Source of the DNA: Jeotgalibaca ciconiae
GTDB taxonomy: Bacteria; Bacillota; Bacilli; Lactobacillales; Aerococcaceae
DNA length: 64,000 nt
Assembly (NCBI RefSeq): GCF_003955755.1
Contig: NZ_CP034465.1
Span: 1,116,001 to 1,180,000 of the forward strand
Direction of reading: 5' to 3'
Shown here: positions 1-9,501 of the stretch, piece after piece
How the letters are laid out: every line of letters starts with the position of its first letter
Position numbering within the stretch: the stretch's first letter is position 1
Program-made: the position numbers and the translations under genes
The notes under the pieces: generated by a model
The model's input: the letters and a program-made list of their open reading frames with translations, nothing else
What the model was told of the DNA's origin: nothing
Databases searched by the model: none

Positions 1-164
1 GAGAAAAGATGGATATAAACGTCTACCAACAAGGAGCACGTTCTTCAGGTATCCTTTATTGGAAAAAGTATAGTCCCTCAGGATCCTTTATTGGTATTCA
101 TTCTCAAAAAACGATTGGAAATACAGCTCCCATTGATGCCGTTACAATTGACGTGATTAAATAA
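1..164 (+). CDS. C-terminal end of a cut-off protein, possibly ChW-repeat type
   Basis: An open frame enters from the left edge (codons in phase with position 3) and stops with TAA at 162-164, giving about 53 C-terminal residues. The tail has spaced Tyr, Trp and Gly residues and ends in a pattern like G-x4-IDAVTIDVIK. This is loosely like the end of a ChW (clostridial hydrophobic Trp) repeat, found in secreted surface proteins. The resemblance is from memory and weak; without the rest of the protein no function can be given. A terminator-like hairpin follows 35 bases later, which supports a real gene end. Confidence 0.5.
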   Translation, partial: EKMDINVYQQGARSSGILYWKKYSPSGSFIGIHSQKTIGNTAPIDAVTIDVIK

Positions 165-198
165 GCCTTATACCAGTCTGGAACAGAAAAATAAATAA

Positions 199-223
199 GG
201 GGCCGGGAAAAAATTCCCGGCCC
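199..223 (+). terminator. Terminator-like hairpin after the partial gene
   Basis: A GC-rich stem (GGGCCGGGAA against TTCCCGGCCC) with a short A loop lies 35 bases after the stop codon. The T-run after it is poor, so termination may be partial or helped by the following repeat element. Confidence 0.65.
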
Positions 224-248
224 TCTAGTATTAACGAATAATAGTGGT

Positions 249-364
249 GTAAACGTGCTCAAAAAGGCAGATCCGACATCCACTTCACGAATAATGCGCG
301 GATGGTCTTCGTCCATCCTGTGCTTATTCCTTCCAGTGATTCGGATCTAAACGCCTTTTTTCCC
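249..364 (+). repeat. Intergenic repeat family B, copy 1 (structured, terminator-like)
   Basis: About 116 bases nearly identical to 51666-51783, same orientation. Both begin GTAAACGTGCTC, then AAAAAGGCAG, and end TCGGA-x-CTAA-x-CGCCTTTTT. The two ends pair (AAAAGGC with GCCTTTTT, and the TCCGA/TCGGA blocks), so the element folds into a long interrupted hairpin with A and T runs outside. It could terminate transcription on both strands. Here it lies between a + strand gene end and the 3' end of a - strand gene. Confidence 0.8.
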
Positions 365-385
365 ACTCTCTTATAGCATCTCACC

Positions 386-802
386 TTATTTTTGGTAAAT
401 CGTTTTTGTCTCTTTCTTAAATAAGTTTACCAATTGAACTTCTGAAATTTTTTCATAGTCGCCTAAGCCTATCAAGGGAACATCCAAAAATAGTTCTTTT
501 GCAGGATGAATAAAAGAAAATTTTTGATGCAGTTCAATCTGAGCAACTTCAGCATCGAGTGTGCAATCAATAAAATAGCCTTCATAATCATAGAAACGAT
601 TCAGATTCACATGAACAGTAACAACGCTATTCTCATTTAAAATTTTACCATTTAAGGAAATAGCAGCATTTTCAATATTTTCTAGACTGATAATCTGGTT
701 TCTAGACCACGCTTGATAGCAAAAAAAGATTACTAGAGGAATCGATAATAAGAAAAGGAATCGTAATAGATGTTTTTTTCTTTTCGAAGCTTTACTTCTC
801 AC
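386..802 (-). CDS. Small membrane-anchored protein of unknown function
   Basis: This is a 138-residue protein with a very basic N-terminus (MRSKASKRKKH) followed by one hydrophobic segment at about residues 13-30, so it is probably anchored in the membrane with the rest outside. The outer part is mixed beta-like sequence with no motif I recognise. A good Shine-Dalgarno (AGGAGG, about 808-813) precedes the ATG. It lies 70 bases downstream of the VanZ-like gene on the same strand and may be co-transcribed with it. Function unknown. Confidence 0.7.
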   Translation of the reverse strand: MRSKASKRKKHLLRFLFLLSIPLVIFFCYQAWSRNQIISLENIENAAISLNGKILNENSVVTVHVNLNRFYDYEGYFIDCTLDAEVAQIELHQKFSFIHPAKELFLDVPLIGLGDYEKISEVQLVNLFKKETKTIYQK

Positions 803-867
803 TAGTATCTCCTCCTTCAGTCGATGGTATACTACTAGTTTATCATTATTATTTTAAATATCATCAA

Positions 868-887
868 AATATTCATATATGAATATT
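868..887. repeat. Perfect 20-bp AT-rich palindrome
   Basis: AATATTCATATATGAATATT is its own reverse complement. It covers the stop codon of the VanZ-like gene and lies upstream of the next gene on the same strand. It could be a binding site or a small cruciform; nothing in the sequence decides this. Confidence 0.6.
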
Positions 888-1400
888 CATTATAATAACG
901 AACAAAAAAAGAAAGAAAATAAAAAGAATGTACCCAATAGGAATTAAATAACGATCTAACGTTTCTTCTTCGATCCACTTTTTTAGAGTACTGTAGCTGA
1001 TCAAGCCGATTAAGCCACCCGTTAAATTAGTGATAACATCCGTGATATCACATGCACCTAAAGAAAAAAGATATTGGGAGGTTTCTAACAAAATTGTAAA
1101 TAAGAGAATACCTCCAATTTTTCTTAGCCAACCCATTTTTTTACTGACCACAGGGAGTAGGATACCAAAAGGAATCAAAATAAGTACATTATAAATAATT
1201 TCTGAATAATCAACTTCACCATTAATACGACGAGGTGCTTGAAAAGGTTGTAAATTAACGGTGCCAAAATTAAAATCGCTCAGTAGCTTTATATCATCAA
1301 TGTGTAATTGGAATTTAAACAAAATAATCCAGATAACTGCTAGTATATAGAGAAAAAACAGTATTTTCCCTAGACTTTCTTTATTCTTCAACGAGGTCAC
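873..1400 (-). CDS. VanZ-like family membrane protein
   Basis: The 175-residue protein has about four hydrophobic segments (roughly residues 12-28, 68-84, 95-112, 150-172). It has the VanZ-family layout: NxxLFxPFG-like text (here NVLILIPFGILLP) before a second helix, and a conserved E-x-x-Q in LLETSQYLF, followed by ITDVITNLTGGLIG. VanZ in vancomycin gene clusters gives low-level teicoplanin resistance, but most chromosomal homologues have no known role and no van genes are nearby. Location is the cytoplasmic membrane. The family call is firm; the role is not known. Confidence 0.85.
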   Translation of the reverse strand: MTSLKNKESLGKILFFLYILAVIWIILFKFQLHIDDIKLLSDFNFGTVNLQPFQAPRRINGEVDYSEIIYNVLILIPFGILLPVVSKKMGWLRKIGGILLFTILLETSQYLFSLGACDITDVITNLTGGLIGLISYSTLKKWIEEETLDRYLIPIGYILFIFFLFLFVIIMNIHI

Positions 1401-1473
1401 TCCTCAACTATTCATTAAGTTTTTAAAATAACAAAAAACAGTAAAAATTGCTACCCCGACTCTTTCTTAAAGT

Positions 1474-1647
1474 ATGTATGGAGTAAATCTTTCCAGTATT
1501 TTTTATGAATATTGGCGAAGTTATTTAGCAGTAAAGGAGCTAGTAGAACAACATCAAAATGATCCCTTGCTTGTATTTAAAGCTTATCATCAATGGCATG
1601 ACAAGGGAAGAAAAGTTCCGTTGACACAGTGGTTTGGAATTGAATAA
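1474..1647 (+). CDS. 57-residue open frame, possibly a gene remnant
   Basis: ATG at 1474 opens a 57-residue frame rich in Tyr, Trp and charged residues, ending KVPLTQWFGIE. There is no clear Shine-Dalgarno before the ATG, so this could be the surviving 3' end of a longer gene rather than an intact small gene. A stem with T-runs starts six bases after the stop codon, which is what one expects at a gene end. It fills most of the gap between the VanZ-like gene and bglA, both on the other strand. I recognise no family. Confidence 0.35.
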   Translation: MYGVNLSSIFYEYWRSYLAVKELVEQHQNDPLLVFKAYHQWHDKGRKVPLTQWFGIE

Positions 1648-1652
1648 ACAAA

Positions 1653-1697
1653 AAATAATCATCTTTCAACTTTGGCAGTTTGAGATGATTATTTTTC
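1653..1697. terminator. Bidirectional terminator
   Basis: AATAATCATCT pairs with AGATGATTATT around a loop of about 18 bases, with A-run before and T-run after. It can serve the small + strand frame and the end of bglA on the - strand. Confidence 0.75.
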
Positions 1698-1753
1698 ATT
1701 GTAATAAAATCGGGAGCTGAGATTATTCCCACTCAACTCCTATTTTCTATTCT

Positions 1754-3193
<1,440 letters not shown>

Positions 3194-3227
3194 TTAGCCT
3201 CCTAGATAATTTTACTTACTCACCTTC

Positions 3228-3256
3228 GTTATATAATACAAACTACGAAACGTCAA
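3228..3256 (-). promoter_or_regulatory. SigA-type promoter of bglA
   Basis: On the - strand TTGACG, a 17-base spacer and TATAAC are seen 40 to 70 bases before the start codon. No clear catabolite (cre) site was found next to it. Confidence 0.75.
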
Positions 3257-3289
3257 TTATTTTTAAGGCATACCTTCTGTTTATTTTCG

Positions 3290-3440
3290 TCTAGTGAGCC
3301 TGCTTTTTCCTTTCCACTGAATGAGAATATGATCGAATCTCATCTAGTGGCTCTCAGTCAAAGATTCCGCTGAACGAGATTCAAACTTTTTTTCTTCTAG
3401 TGATGTACATGGCAATCACTCACTGGATGAAATAACTCCC
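3290..3440. repeat. Cluster of degenerate TCATCTAGTG / CACTGGATGA half-sites
   Basis: The gap between bglA and purA holds at least five related short blocks in alternating orientation, such as TCTAGTG, CACTGAATGA, TCATCTAGTG, TTCTAGTGA and CACTGGATGA. Similar clusters occur at 20628-20735 and 38165-38320. The pattern suggests an eroded palindromic repeat family rather than a gene. Confidence 0.55.
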
Positions 3441-3460
3441 CTCATCGAATTAATTTTGAA

Positions 3461-3496
3461 AAACAAAAAAATACAAGCAGAAATTTTCTGCCTGCG
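3461..3496 (-). terminator. Terminator of the purB-purA operon
   Basis: On the - strand CAGGCAGAAA pairs with TTTCTGCTTG, followed by a run of seven Ts. It starts about 20 bases after the purA stop codon. Confidence 0.85.
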
Positions 3497-3516
3497 TTCC
3501 TTCACCTACTTACCAA

Positions 3517-4773
3517 TCAATTGATATTAAGGATAAATTCTTTTTTACTCATAATATCTTCTGTATTTGGCCCATATGAAATGTAATGAATCTCTAAATC
3601 TAGTTCTTGCTCAATAAAAGTAATGTATTTTAAAAAGTTGATATCAAAAACGCTTTTCCAGCCTTTTAATGTTTTATAGACTGGATTGACATCACGAAAT
3701 TCATTCGCGATCATTGGCATTTTTTTGATAGTACCACTTGATTCATAGCCAGTACAAACTTTAATTTCATCATAGCCGTTTAAGACATCGCCTTTTGTCA
3801 GCACTATCGAATTTAGTTTTGATTTACGGATTGCATAGCGTAATTGCGGTAAATCTAACCAGCCCACTCTTCGGTTCCTTCCGGTCGTAGCACCGAATTC
3901 ATTTCCTAATGTCCGTAACTCATCTGCTTCCTCTCCCAATATCTCTGTTGGAAATTCACCTTCTCCAACGCGTGTTGTATAAGCTTTGACGACGCCCATT
4001 ACTTCGTCTTCATCCGTCAAAGTTATATCAATTGTAGAAGCTCCATGTGCCGTTGTTTGGCTACTTGTCACAAATGGATAGGTACCAGAATCCAAATCTA
4101 GCATTATTCCCTGTGCACCTTCCAACAGAACTCTTTTCGTTTGCAATTCTTCGTAAATCTCAGAGCTGGAAATAAATTGGCAGCCTAATGCTTGAAGTTT
4201 GTGGAATTGTTTTAAAAGCTCTTCATATACGTCATCCGTATTAATCGAAAGCTTCCCTTGATAGACATTGTTCTTTAAATAAATAATATTCTCTAAACGC
4301 TCGTACAATCGTTCTTCATCAAATAAATCTATTAAGCGGATATTTTCACGGGATACTTTATCCGCAAAGCTTGGGCCGATTCCTTTTTTTGTCGTGCCGA
4401 TTGGATATTTTCGCATACCTTCTAATACCGCATCTTCTTCTTTGTGATAAGAAAGAACCAAGAAAATTTCTTTATCAATCGCAAATCGTCTGGAGATTCC
4501 TTTGAAATCCTCTTCCAAAACCTCTAGCTCTTTAATCATCTGATTTAAGTCCAAAGCCATTCCCTTTGATAAAACACCAATGGAATTCGTTTCTGGCGTG
4601 ATAGAAGGCAGTAAATGATTCACATATTTTTTCCCATTATAGTAAATGGTATGTCCAGCATTCGCTCCACCTGAAAATCGGATAATGTAATCATACTGTT
4701 TAGAAAAATAATTAACAATTTTCCCTTTTCCTTCGTCTCCCCATTGTGCTCCTACAATCGCTAGTTTTTTCAT
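3517..4773 (-). CDS. purA: Adenylosuccinate synthetase
   Basis: PurA joins IMP and aspartate using GTP to make adenylosuccinate, the first step from IMP to AMP, in the cytoplasm. The 418-residue protein starts with the expected GAQWGDEGKGK loop (residues 8-18), the catalytic His of GGANAGHT, and the GIGPSFADK segment (about residue 129), and later has the GRNRRVGWLD block (about residue 300). It overlaps the purB stop by one base, so the two form an operon in which PurB makes the succinylated intermediate's product AMP in the following step. The enzyme is slightly shorter than the usual 425-430 residues but complete. Confidence 0.97.
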   Translation of the reverse strand: MKKLAIVGAQWGDEGKGKIVNYFSKQYDYIIRFSGGANAGHTIYYNGKKYVNHLLPSITPETNSIGVLSKGMALDLNQMIKELEVLEEDFKGISRRFAIDKEIFLVLSYHKEEDAVLEGMRKYPIGTTKKGIGPSFADKVSRENIRLIDLFDEERLYERLENIIYLKNNVYQGKLSINTDDVYEELLKQFHKLQALGCQFISSSEIYEELQTKRVLLEGAQGIMLDLDSGTYPFVTSSQTTAHGASTIDITLTDEDEVMGVVKAYTTRVGEGEFPTEILGEEADELRTLGNEFGATTGRNRRVGWLDLPQLRYAIRKSKLNSIVLTKGDVLNGYDEIKVCTGYESSGTIKKMPMIANEFRDVNPVYKTLKGWKSVFDINFLKYITFIEQELDLEIHYISYGPNTEDIMSKKEFILNIN

Positions 4774-6068
4774 TATGATTCCTCGAACTTTCTATATACG
4801 GCGTCGATATTTCTGGTGTAAAATGTTGGGTCAAACAAACTGTTCAATTCTTCTTCAGTAATAATAGACATCACTTCTGTGTCTTCCAACAAATACTTTT
4901 TAAATGAGCTTCTCGTATCCCAGGCTTTCATAGCATTTTTTTGAATCAATTTGTAACTATACTCGCGTGTCTTTCCTTTTTCAATTAAAAACAACATCAC
5001 GCGCTGGGAATAAACCAATCCATAAGATGCATCAATATTTTTGAGCATACGATCTTCATTTACTACAAGATTGTTTAGTAGGTCTTGTGCTTTTTCCGTC
5101 ATGTAATACACGATTTGTGTCGATTCTGGAAAAATAAATCGTTCCGTTGAAGAATGAGAAATGTCTCGTTCATGCCATAAAATAATATTCTCATAACCAA
5201 TCGGAACCATGGAGCGAACCATCCTAGATAAACCTGTTAACCTCTCAGAAAGAATCGGATTTTTCTTATGCGGCATAGCGGAGGAACCACGTTGTCCTTT
5301 TTTAAATCCTTCTTGTGCTTCCAAAACTTCTGTCTTTTGTAAGTGGCGGATTTCCACAGAAATTCTTTCAATGGAAGAAGCAATCATCGCCAAGACATGA
5401 AGGAAATCTACGTGGATGTCTCTTGCGATTACCTGAGTGGCAACAGCAGTTGGATCCAAATCAAAAAACTCTAAGGCGATTCTCTCAATTTCAGGATCGA
5501 TATTTGCATAGTTTCCTACTGCTCCTGACAATGTGCCGACAGACAATTCTTTTCTAATTGTTTTTAAACGTTCCAGGTTTCGTTCACATTCAGCTACGTA
5601 ACCTAATAATTTAAAGCCAAAACTCGTAGGTTCACCATGGATGCCATGTGTTCTTCCTACTGTAACCGTATGTTTATACTGTAACGACTTTTCATATAAT
5701 ACACGTCGGTAATTTTCAAGTGATTCGAAAATGATATCCAAAGCATCTCTTAACAGCAGACTAGTCGCTGTATCTTCTACATCTGAACTCGTAAGCCCTA
5801 AATGAAAGAATCTACTTTCATCTCCCATTGTTTTCGTTACGCAATTAACGAAAGCGATAAAATCGTGATTCACAATTTCTTCTTCAGCCAGAATTTCATT
5901 AACATTAATCTTTGCAGCTTTCAAAGCTTTTTCATAGGTACCTGTCTCACAAATGCCTTGTTCCTCATACGCATGGATCACGCCTAATTCCACTTCCAAC
6001 CATTTCTGATATTTCGATTCAAGTTCCCATAATTCCTTGATTGGCGAAAGTGCATATCGTTCAATCAT
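4773..6068 (-). CDS. purB: Adenylosuccinate lyase
   Basis: PurB splits fumarate from adenylosuccinate and from SAICAR, acting twice in purine synthesis. The 431-residue protein has the fumarase/aspartase superfamily signature GSSAMPHKKNP (about residues 262-272), with the flexible catalytic-Ser loop, and the GLTSSDVEDTA segment (about residues 87-97) and RTHG (about residue 139). AGGTGG precedes the ATG. It is the first gene of purB-purA. The 213-base leader to the next gene shows a weak TTGAGA -35-like box but no certain PurR box or purine riboswitch. Confidence 0.97.
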   Translation of the reverse strand: MIERYALSPIKELWELESKYQKWLEVELGVIHAYEEQGICETGTYEKALKAAKINVNEILAEEEIVNHDFIAFVNCVTKTMGDESRFFHLGLTSSDVEDTATSLLLRDALDIIFESLENYRRVLYEKSLQYKHTVTVGRTHGIHGEPTSFGFKLLGYVAECERNLERLKTIRKELSVGTLSGAVGNYANIDPEIERIALEFFDLDPTAVATQVIARDIHVDFLHVLAMIASSIERISVEIRHLQKTEVLEAQEGFKKGQRGSSAMPHKKNPILSERLTGLSRMVRSMVPIGYENIILWHERDISHSSTERFIFPESTQIVYYMTEKAQDLLNNLVVNEDRMLKNIDASYGLVYSQRVMLFLIEKGKTREYSYKLIQKNAMKAWDTRSSFKKYLLEDTEVMSIITEEELNSLFDPTFYTRNIDAVYRKFEES

Positions 6069-6281
6069 TTGACCACCTCTTTTTCACAATTAGTTTACGT
6101 CAATTTTTGATTATTTTCAATGAAAAAATAACGTTCTCAACATGTCGCTAATTATTTGAAGTATCTCATTTTAATTGATAAACATTCATTGATCACTTGA
6201 AAATCTCCTGTTATGTTCATTTATTCCGAAAATTAATTTACGAAAATAAACAATATTTCCTTTTTACAATAGTTGTTTTTT

Positions 6282-7256
6282 CTATTCAAAGTCATATTTT
6301 AAGCCCCATTGCTTGCGGACTTCATCCATGACTTCCAATACATCTAAGCTATATTGAAAATAAGGATTTTCTTTTTCATTTAAAATAATGTCTGAGATTG
6401 CTGCTATTTCATATTGCAAGCCTTGCTCTGACTTTCCTTCTTCGAAAGTGACCGTCTCCCCGGATAATTTTGTCAAAGTCGCTTTGTTAGAACGCGGGTA
6501 ATCAGTGATTGTCACATATCCTTCTTCATATACAACCATTCCTTGTTTTGGCATCTTTGCATGGAAGGTTAGCGATATATTTGCGAGTTCGTTTTCTTTG
6601 TTTCGCAAAATGATTACCGAACTTTCATCCACTCCGGATTCGTGAAGATTTCCCAATGTGTGGATTTCGGTAGGTTTGCTCGACAAGAACCAACGTGTAA
6701 AATGAAGTGCATATACACCAATATCCAATAATGCACCACCAGCTAAATCCTTGTTAAAATAATAATAGTTAGGATTGGTATCTTTGTAGCTGCCAAAATT
6801 CACTTGTATCATTTTCAACGGCCCTAAATTTTGTTCAGCCAACCATTGGAAAATCTTTTGATACAATGGCATAAAATGAATCGTCATTGCTTCAAATAAA
6901 TATAAATTCTTTCTTTGTGCTAATTGATACGCATCATCAAGCTGCTGTTTGTTGACTGTAATTGCCTTTTCGCAAACAACGTGTTTTCCTGCCTCCAAAG
7001 CAGCCATGATATATTCATGGTGTGTATTATGAGGCGTTGCAATATAGACAACTTGTATCGCTTCCTCTTTTAACAATTCGCTGTATTCATCAAAAACTTG
7101 TGGAATTTGATATTTCTCTGCAAAAGCCTGTGCCTTTTCTTTCGTACGGGAAACGATTCCGTACACAGAAGCATTTTCTACAGGAAACTGACTTGCAAAC
7201 TCATTCGCAATCGTTCCTGTTCCAACAATTGCCCACTTTAATTGATTCTTAACCAT
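6282..7256 (-). CDS. Gfo/Idh/MocA family NAD(P)-dependent oxidoreductase
   Basis: The 324-residue protein begins with a Rossmann fold (AIVGTGTIANEF, residues 9-20), has YIATPHNTHHEY (about residue 70) and the family lysine in GKHVVCEKAIT (EKP-like, here EKA). A C-terminal GFO/IDH alpha-beta domain follows, with GGALLDIGVYALHF (about residue 173). Such enzymes oxidise or reduce sugars, inositols or trans-dihydrodiols; the substrate cannot be read from sequence. It starts 25 bases after the stop of the first serine hydrolase with a good GGAGGG site, so the two may be co-transcribed, though no functional link is obvious. Confidence 0.9.
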   Translation of the reverse strand: MVKNQLKWAIVGTGTIANEFASQFPVENASVYGIVSRTKEKAQAFAEKYQIPQVFDEYSELLKEEAIQVVYIATPHNTHHEYIMAALEAGKHVVCEKAITVNKQQLDDAYQLAQRKNLYLFEAMTIHFMPLYQKIFQWLAEQNLGPLKMIQVNFGSYKDTNPNYYYFNKDLAGGALLDIGVYALHFTRWFLSSKPTEIHTLGNLHESGVDESSVIILRNKENELANISLTFHAKMPKQGMVVYEEGYVTITDYPRSNKATLTKLSGETVTFEEGKSEQGLQYEIAAISDIILNEKENPYFQYSLDVLEVMDEVRKQWGLKYDFE

Positions 7257-7281
7257 ATAGCTATCCCTCCGATTTTATTTT

Positions 7282-8223
7282 TTAACTTGCATTTACCCGG
7301 GTTTTATTTATTTGAAGACTCAATTCTCCAATAAATTCATCAACATCCCCCATATCATTTGTCAAAACAACTAACACATATTCAGGAGCGTCCCCATCGT
7401 AAAAAATCCCAATATCATGTTCCCATCCATCATAACTGCCATATTTTGCAGCCACTCCTTCTGAGATATATTCTTTTAAGCGATAACCAGTCTGAGCCTC
7501 TTTCATTATATCGGTAATCGCCTCGTATTGATCGTTTTCTGCAACTTTTACCAGCGTTTCAGCAAGCAAGACTCCTGTAGCATAATTTCCTTGATATAAT
7601 TCTGAACTTGGATTTTCTATCTCACTAAATTTTATCACGGCAGTACGATAATCTCCAAATGTGTCAGTGTAATACTCTTCTAAAATATTCGTAGCAGTAT
7701 TATCTGAATAAGTTAACATTTGATAGATTAACTCATCAACAGGATATGCCAATCGTTTTTCTGAATTGGTAATTTCTCCGTTTCCTTCTTCATAGTAGGA
7801 ATCATAATAAGGTAATTCACTGTCCCAATTCAGAAGTCCTTGCTCCATCAAATCTATATATATTCCTGCAACTGCTACCTTTGTCGTGCTAGCTGCATAG
7901 AAAATAGCATCCTCATTTAATAAATATTGATTCCCATTTTGAAGGTCATAATAGACAATGGATACTTGATCAGGCGTAGTCCCATATTCATCCAGCAATC
8001 CTTGAACAACTTCCGCAATAGCTGTATTTTCGCTCGCTTGCTCATTGAAAACAACTGCTTCGCTATCAGCAAGATTAGCTGCTTCTGTTTCGGAAAATGT
8101 CGATACAATACGATTCGGATTTCCTGATGGTTCACTTTCGCCGAATAAGTTCACTAACGCTGCAATCGAAAACGATAAAAAGAATGCAACTAACGACAAC
8201 TGAAACTTCCTTTTTCTTTTCAT
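7282..8223 (-). CDS. Membrane-anchored serine hydrolase, class A beta-lactamase-like fold (paralog 1)
   Basis: The 313-residue protein has a basic N-terminus and one hydrophobic segment (about residues 8-27), then an acidic linker and a penicillin-binding fold. The active-site S-x-x-K is STTK (Ser112, Lys115) and the SDN motif is at 173-175. The usual KTG triad is not seen; a KYGSY segment lies in that region. No obvious Glu166-type deacylating residue stands out, so beta-lactam hydrolysis should not be assumed; a role on peptidoglycan or other esters or amides outside the cell is as likely. It is a close paralog of the gene at 8521-9468. Its promoter carries a TTTAAG-type direct repeat. Confidence 0.85.
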   Translation of the reverse strand: MKRKRKFQLSLVAFFLSFSIAALVNLFGESEPSGNPNRIVSTFSETEAANLADSEAVVFNEQASENTAIAEVVQGLLDEYGTTPDQVSIVYYDLQNGNQYLLNEDAIFYAASTTKVAVAGIYIDLMEQGLLNWDSELPYYDSYYEEGNGEITNSEKRLAYPVDELIYQMLTYSDNTATNILEEYYTDTFGDYRTAVIKFSEIENPSSELYQGNYATGVLLAETLVKVAENDQYEAITDIMKEAQTGYRLKEYISEGVAAKYGSYDGWEHDIGIFYDGDAPEYVLVVLTNDMGDVDEFIGELSLQINKTRVNAS

Positions 8224-8258
8224 ATAACCTCCTGAAGTAACTATATTTCAATAGTTAC

Positions 8259-8291
8259 ATACTAACAAAGACACCTTAAGCCAAACTTAAA
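8259..8291 (-). promoter_or_regulatory. Direct-repeat promoter of serine hydrolase 1 (CiaR-type box)
   Basis: On the - strand TTTAAG, five bases, CTTAAG (8275-8291), then 10 bases and TAGTAT as -10 (8259-8264). An 11-base repeat period overlapping the -35 region is typical for OmpR-family response regulators; TTTAAG-N5-TTTAAG is the known CiaR site of streptococci. The second half matches 5 of 6. Confidence 0.6.
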
Positions 8292-8304
8292 TAGGAGCTA
8301 GTCT

Positions 8305-8463
8305 ATAAGAAAAGCGGACAAGTCCGCCTTGGCCTATGAAAAAATAGGAAATTTGTCCCTGAATGAGCAGCGAAGCGCGCAATGGGCCAAATTTATCTTT
8401 TTTTCACTAGGTCAGGACTTGGGAGCTAGACATTGATGGCTGAACTTATAATCCCCTAGTCTA
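8305..8463 (+). repeat. Intergenic repeat family A, copy 1
   Basis: A 159-base element nearly identical to the inverted copy at 38002-38160. It starts ATAAGAAAAGCGGACAAGTC and ends ATCCCCTAGTCTA. Its left part holds the GCGGACAAGTCCGC palindrome and CCTATGAAAAAATAGG hairpin. CTAGTCTATAA occurs on both sides (8298-8308 and 8456-8466), which may be a target duplication or part of the element. No open frame is inside. Confidence 0.85.
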
Positions 8464-8467
8464 TAAA

Positions 8468-8513
8468 AAAACAGCCTGAAAAGAGCATCAAAACTCTTTT
8501 CAAGCTATCCCTT
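8468..8513 (-). terminator. Terminator of serine hydrolase 2
   Basis: On the - strand AGCTTGAAAAGAG pairs with CTCTTTTCAGGCT around an eight-base loop, followed by seven Ts, just after the stop codon at 8521. Confidence 0.9.
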
Positions 8514-8520
8514 ATAAACT

Positions 8521-9468
8521 CTATTGAACTGCTTCTTGCCATTCATTGATTTGGAGATTCAAATCCCCCATAAACTCATCTACATTTCCAACACCATTTG
8601 TTAAGACTACCAAAAGATAGACCGGTGTTTCTCCATCATAATAAATTCCTGTATCATGCTGCCATTCTTCATAACTTCCATATTTTGCAGCCATTCCTTC
8701 CGAAACATATTGTTTCAAACGATAACCTGTTTGAGCTTCTTTCATGATTTCAACAATGGAATCATAGCGATCATTTTCGGAAATAATAAGCAAGATCTGA
8801 GCCAGAACTTCAGCTGTAATATAATTTCCTTCATATAATTCAGGATCTATATATTCTACTCCACTCAATTCATAAATGGCACTGCGATAATCCTCAAATG
8901 TACTTGTATAGTATGCGGCTAGAACGTTTGTAGCGGTATTATCCGAATAAATGAGCATCTGGTAAATTAATTCATCCACAGGATAAGCAGACATTTTTTC
9001 TAAGTTCGTAATATCGCCTTCTCCTTCTTCATAGTAAGAATCAGAATAGGGAAGTTCACTTTTCCATCCTAATGAACCTTGCTCAATTAAGTCTACATAT
9101 ATCGCCGCAATCGCTACTTTTATAGTACTTGCCGCATAAAAAATCTCTTCTTCGTTTAATAAATACTGATCTCCATTTTGAAGACCTCTATACACAATTG
9201 AAACCTGATCCGGATAAACCTCATATTCGTTCATGACTCTTTCAATCACTTCAGCAGCAGTCGTATCAGCATCATATAGACTTTCAGGCTCTGCTTCCGA
9301 TTCAACCTCTGTACCTGATTCTTCCAATTCTATATCAGAGGGTATGATCACACTGCTTTCAGAGTTCCTTCCAGAATCGTCTGTGTTTGACAGTCGTACT
9401 ACCAACACAATCGAAAGTAGCAGGACAATAGCTACGAGCAACACTTGAAACTTTCTTTTTTTACCCAT
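8521..9468 (-). CDS. Membrane-anchored serine hydrolase, class A beta-lactamase-like fold (paralog 2)
   Basis: The 315-residue protein has the same layout as its neighbour: MGKKRKFQ, a hydrophobic segment (about residues 9-26), an acidic Ser/Glu-rich linker to about residue 75, then the catalytic domain. Active-site residues are S114-TI-K117 and an SDN motif (YSDNTATN). The catalytic parts of the two paralogs agree over long stretches (for example PDQVSIVY, YAAST, ELPY-DSYYEEG), while linkers differ. The upstream in-frame extension is rejected because a strong GGAGAGG site sits just before ATG 9468. Each paralog has its own promoter and terminator, so this is a duplication rather than a simple operon. 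Confidence 0.85.
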   Translation of the reverse strand: MGKKRKFQVLLVAIVLLLSIVLVVRLSNTDDSGRNSESSVIIPSDIELEESGTEVESEAEPESLYDADTTAAEVIERVMNEYEVYPDQVSIVYRGLQNGDQYLLNEEEIFYAASTIKVAIAAIYVDLIEQGSLGWKSELPYSDSYYEEGEGDITNLEKMSAYPVDELIYQMLIYSDNTATNVLAAYYTSTFEDYRSAIYELSGVEYIDPELYEGNYITAEVLAQILLIISENDRYDSIVEIMKEAQTGYRLKQYVSEGMAAKYGSYEEWQHDTGIYYDGETPVYLLVVLTNGVGNVDEFMGDLNLQINEWQEAVQ

Positions 9469-9501
9469 AAACCTCTCCTGAAACAAATTTGACTTAATTA
9501 A

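Noticed and set aside
3290-3440. CRISPR array
   Set aside because: The short blocks are degenerate, alternate in orientation and have irregular spacing; no constant repeat-spacer pattern and no cas genes.
6069-6281. PurR box or purine riboswitch before purB
   Set aside because: A GAGAACGTTATT stretch is only loosely like a PurBox and no purine aptamer core was found.
7282-9468. Calling the twin hydrolases beta-lactamase resistance genes
   Set aside because: The KTG triad and a clear Glu166 equivalent were not found, so resistance cannot be supported.
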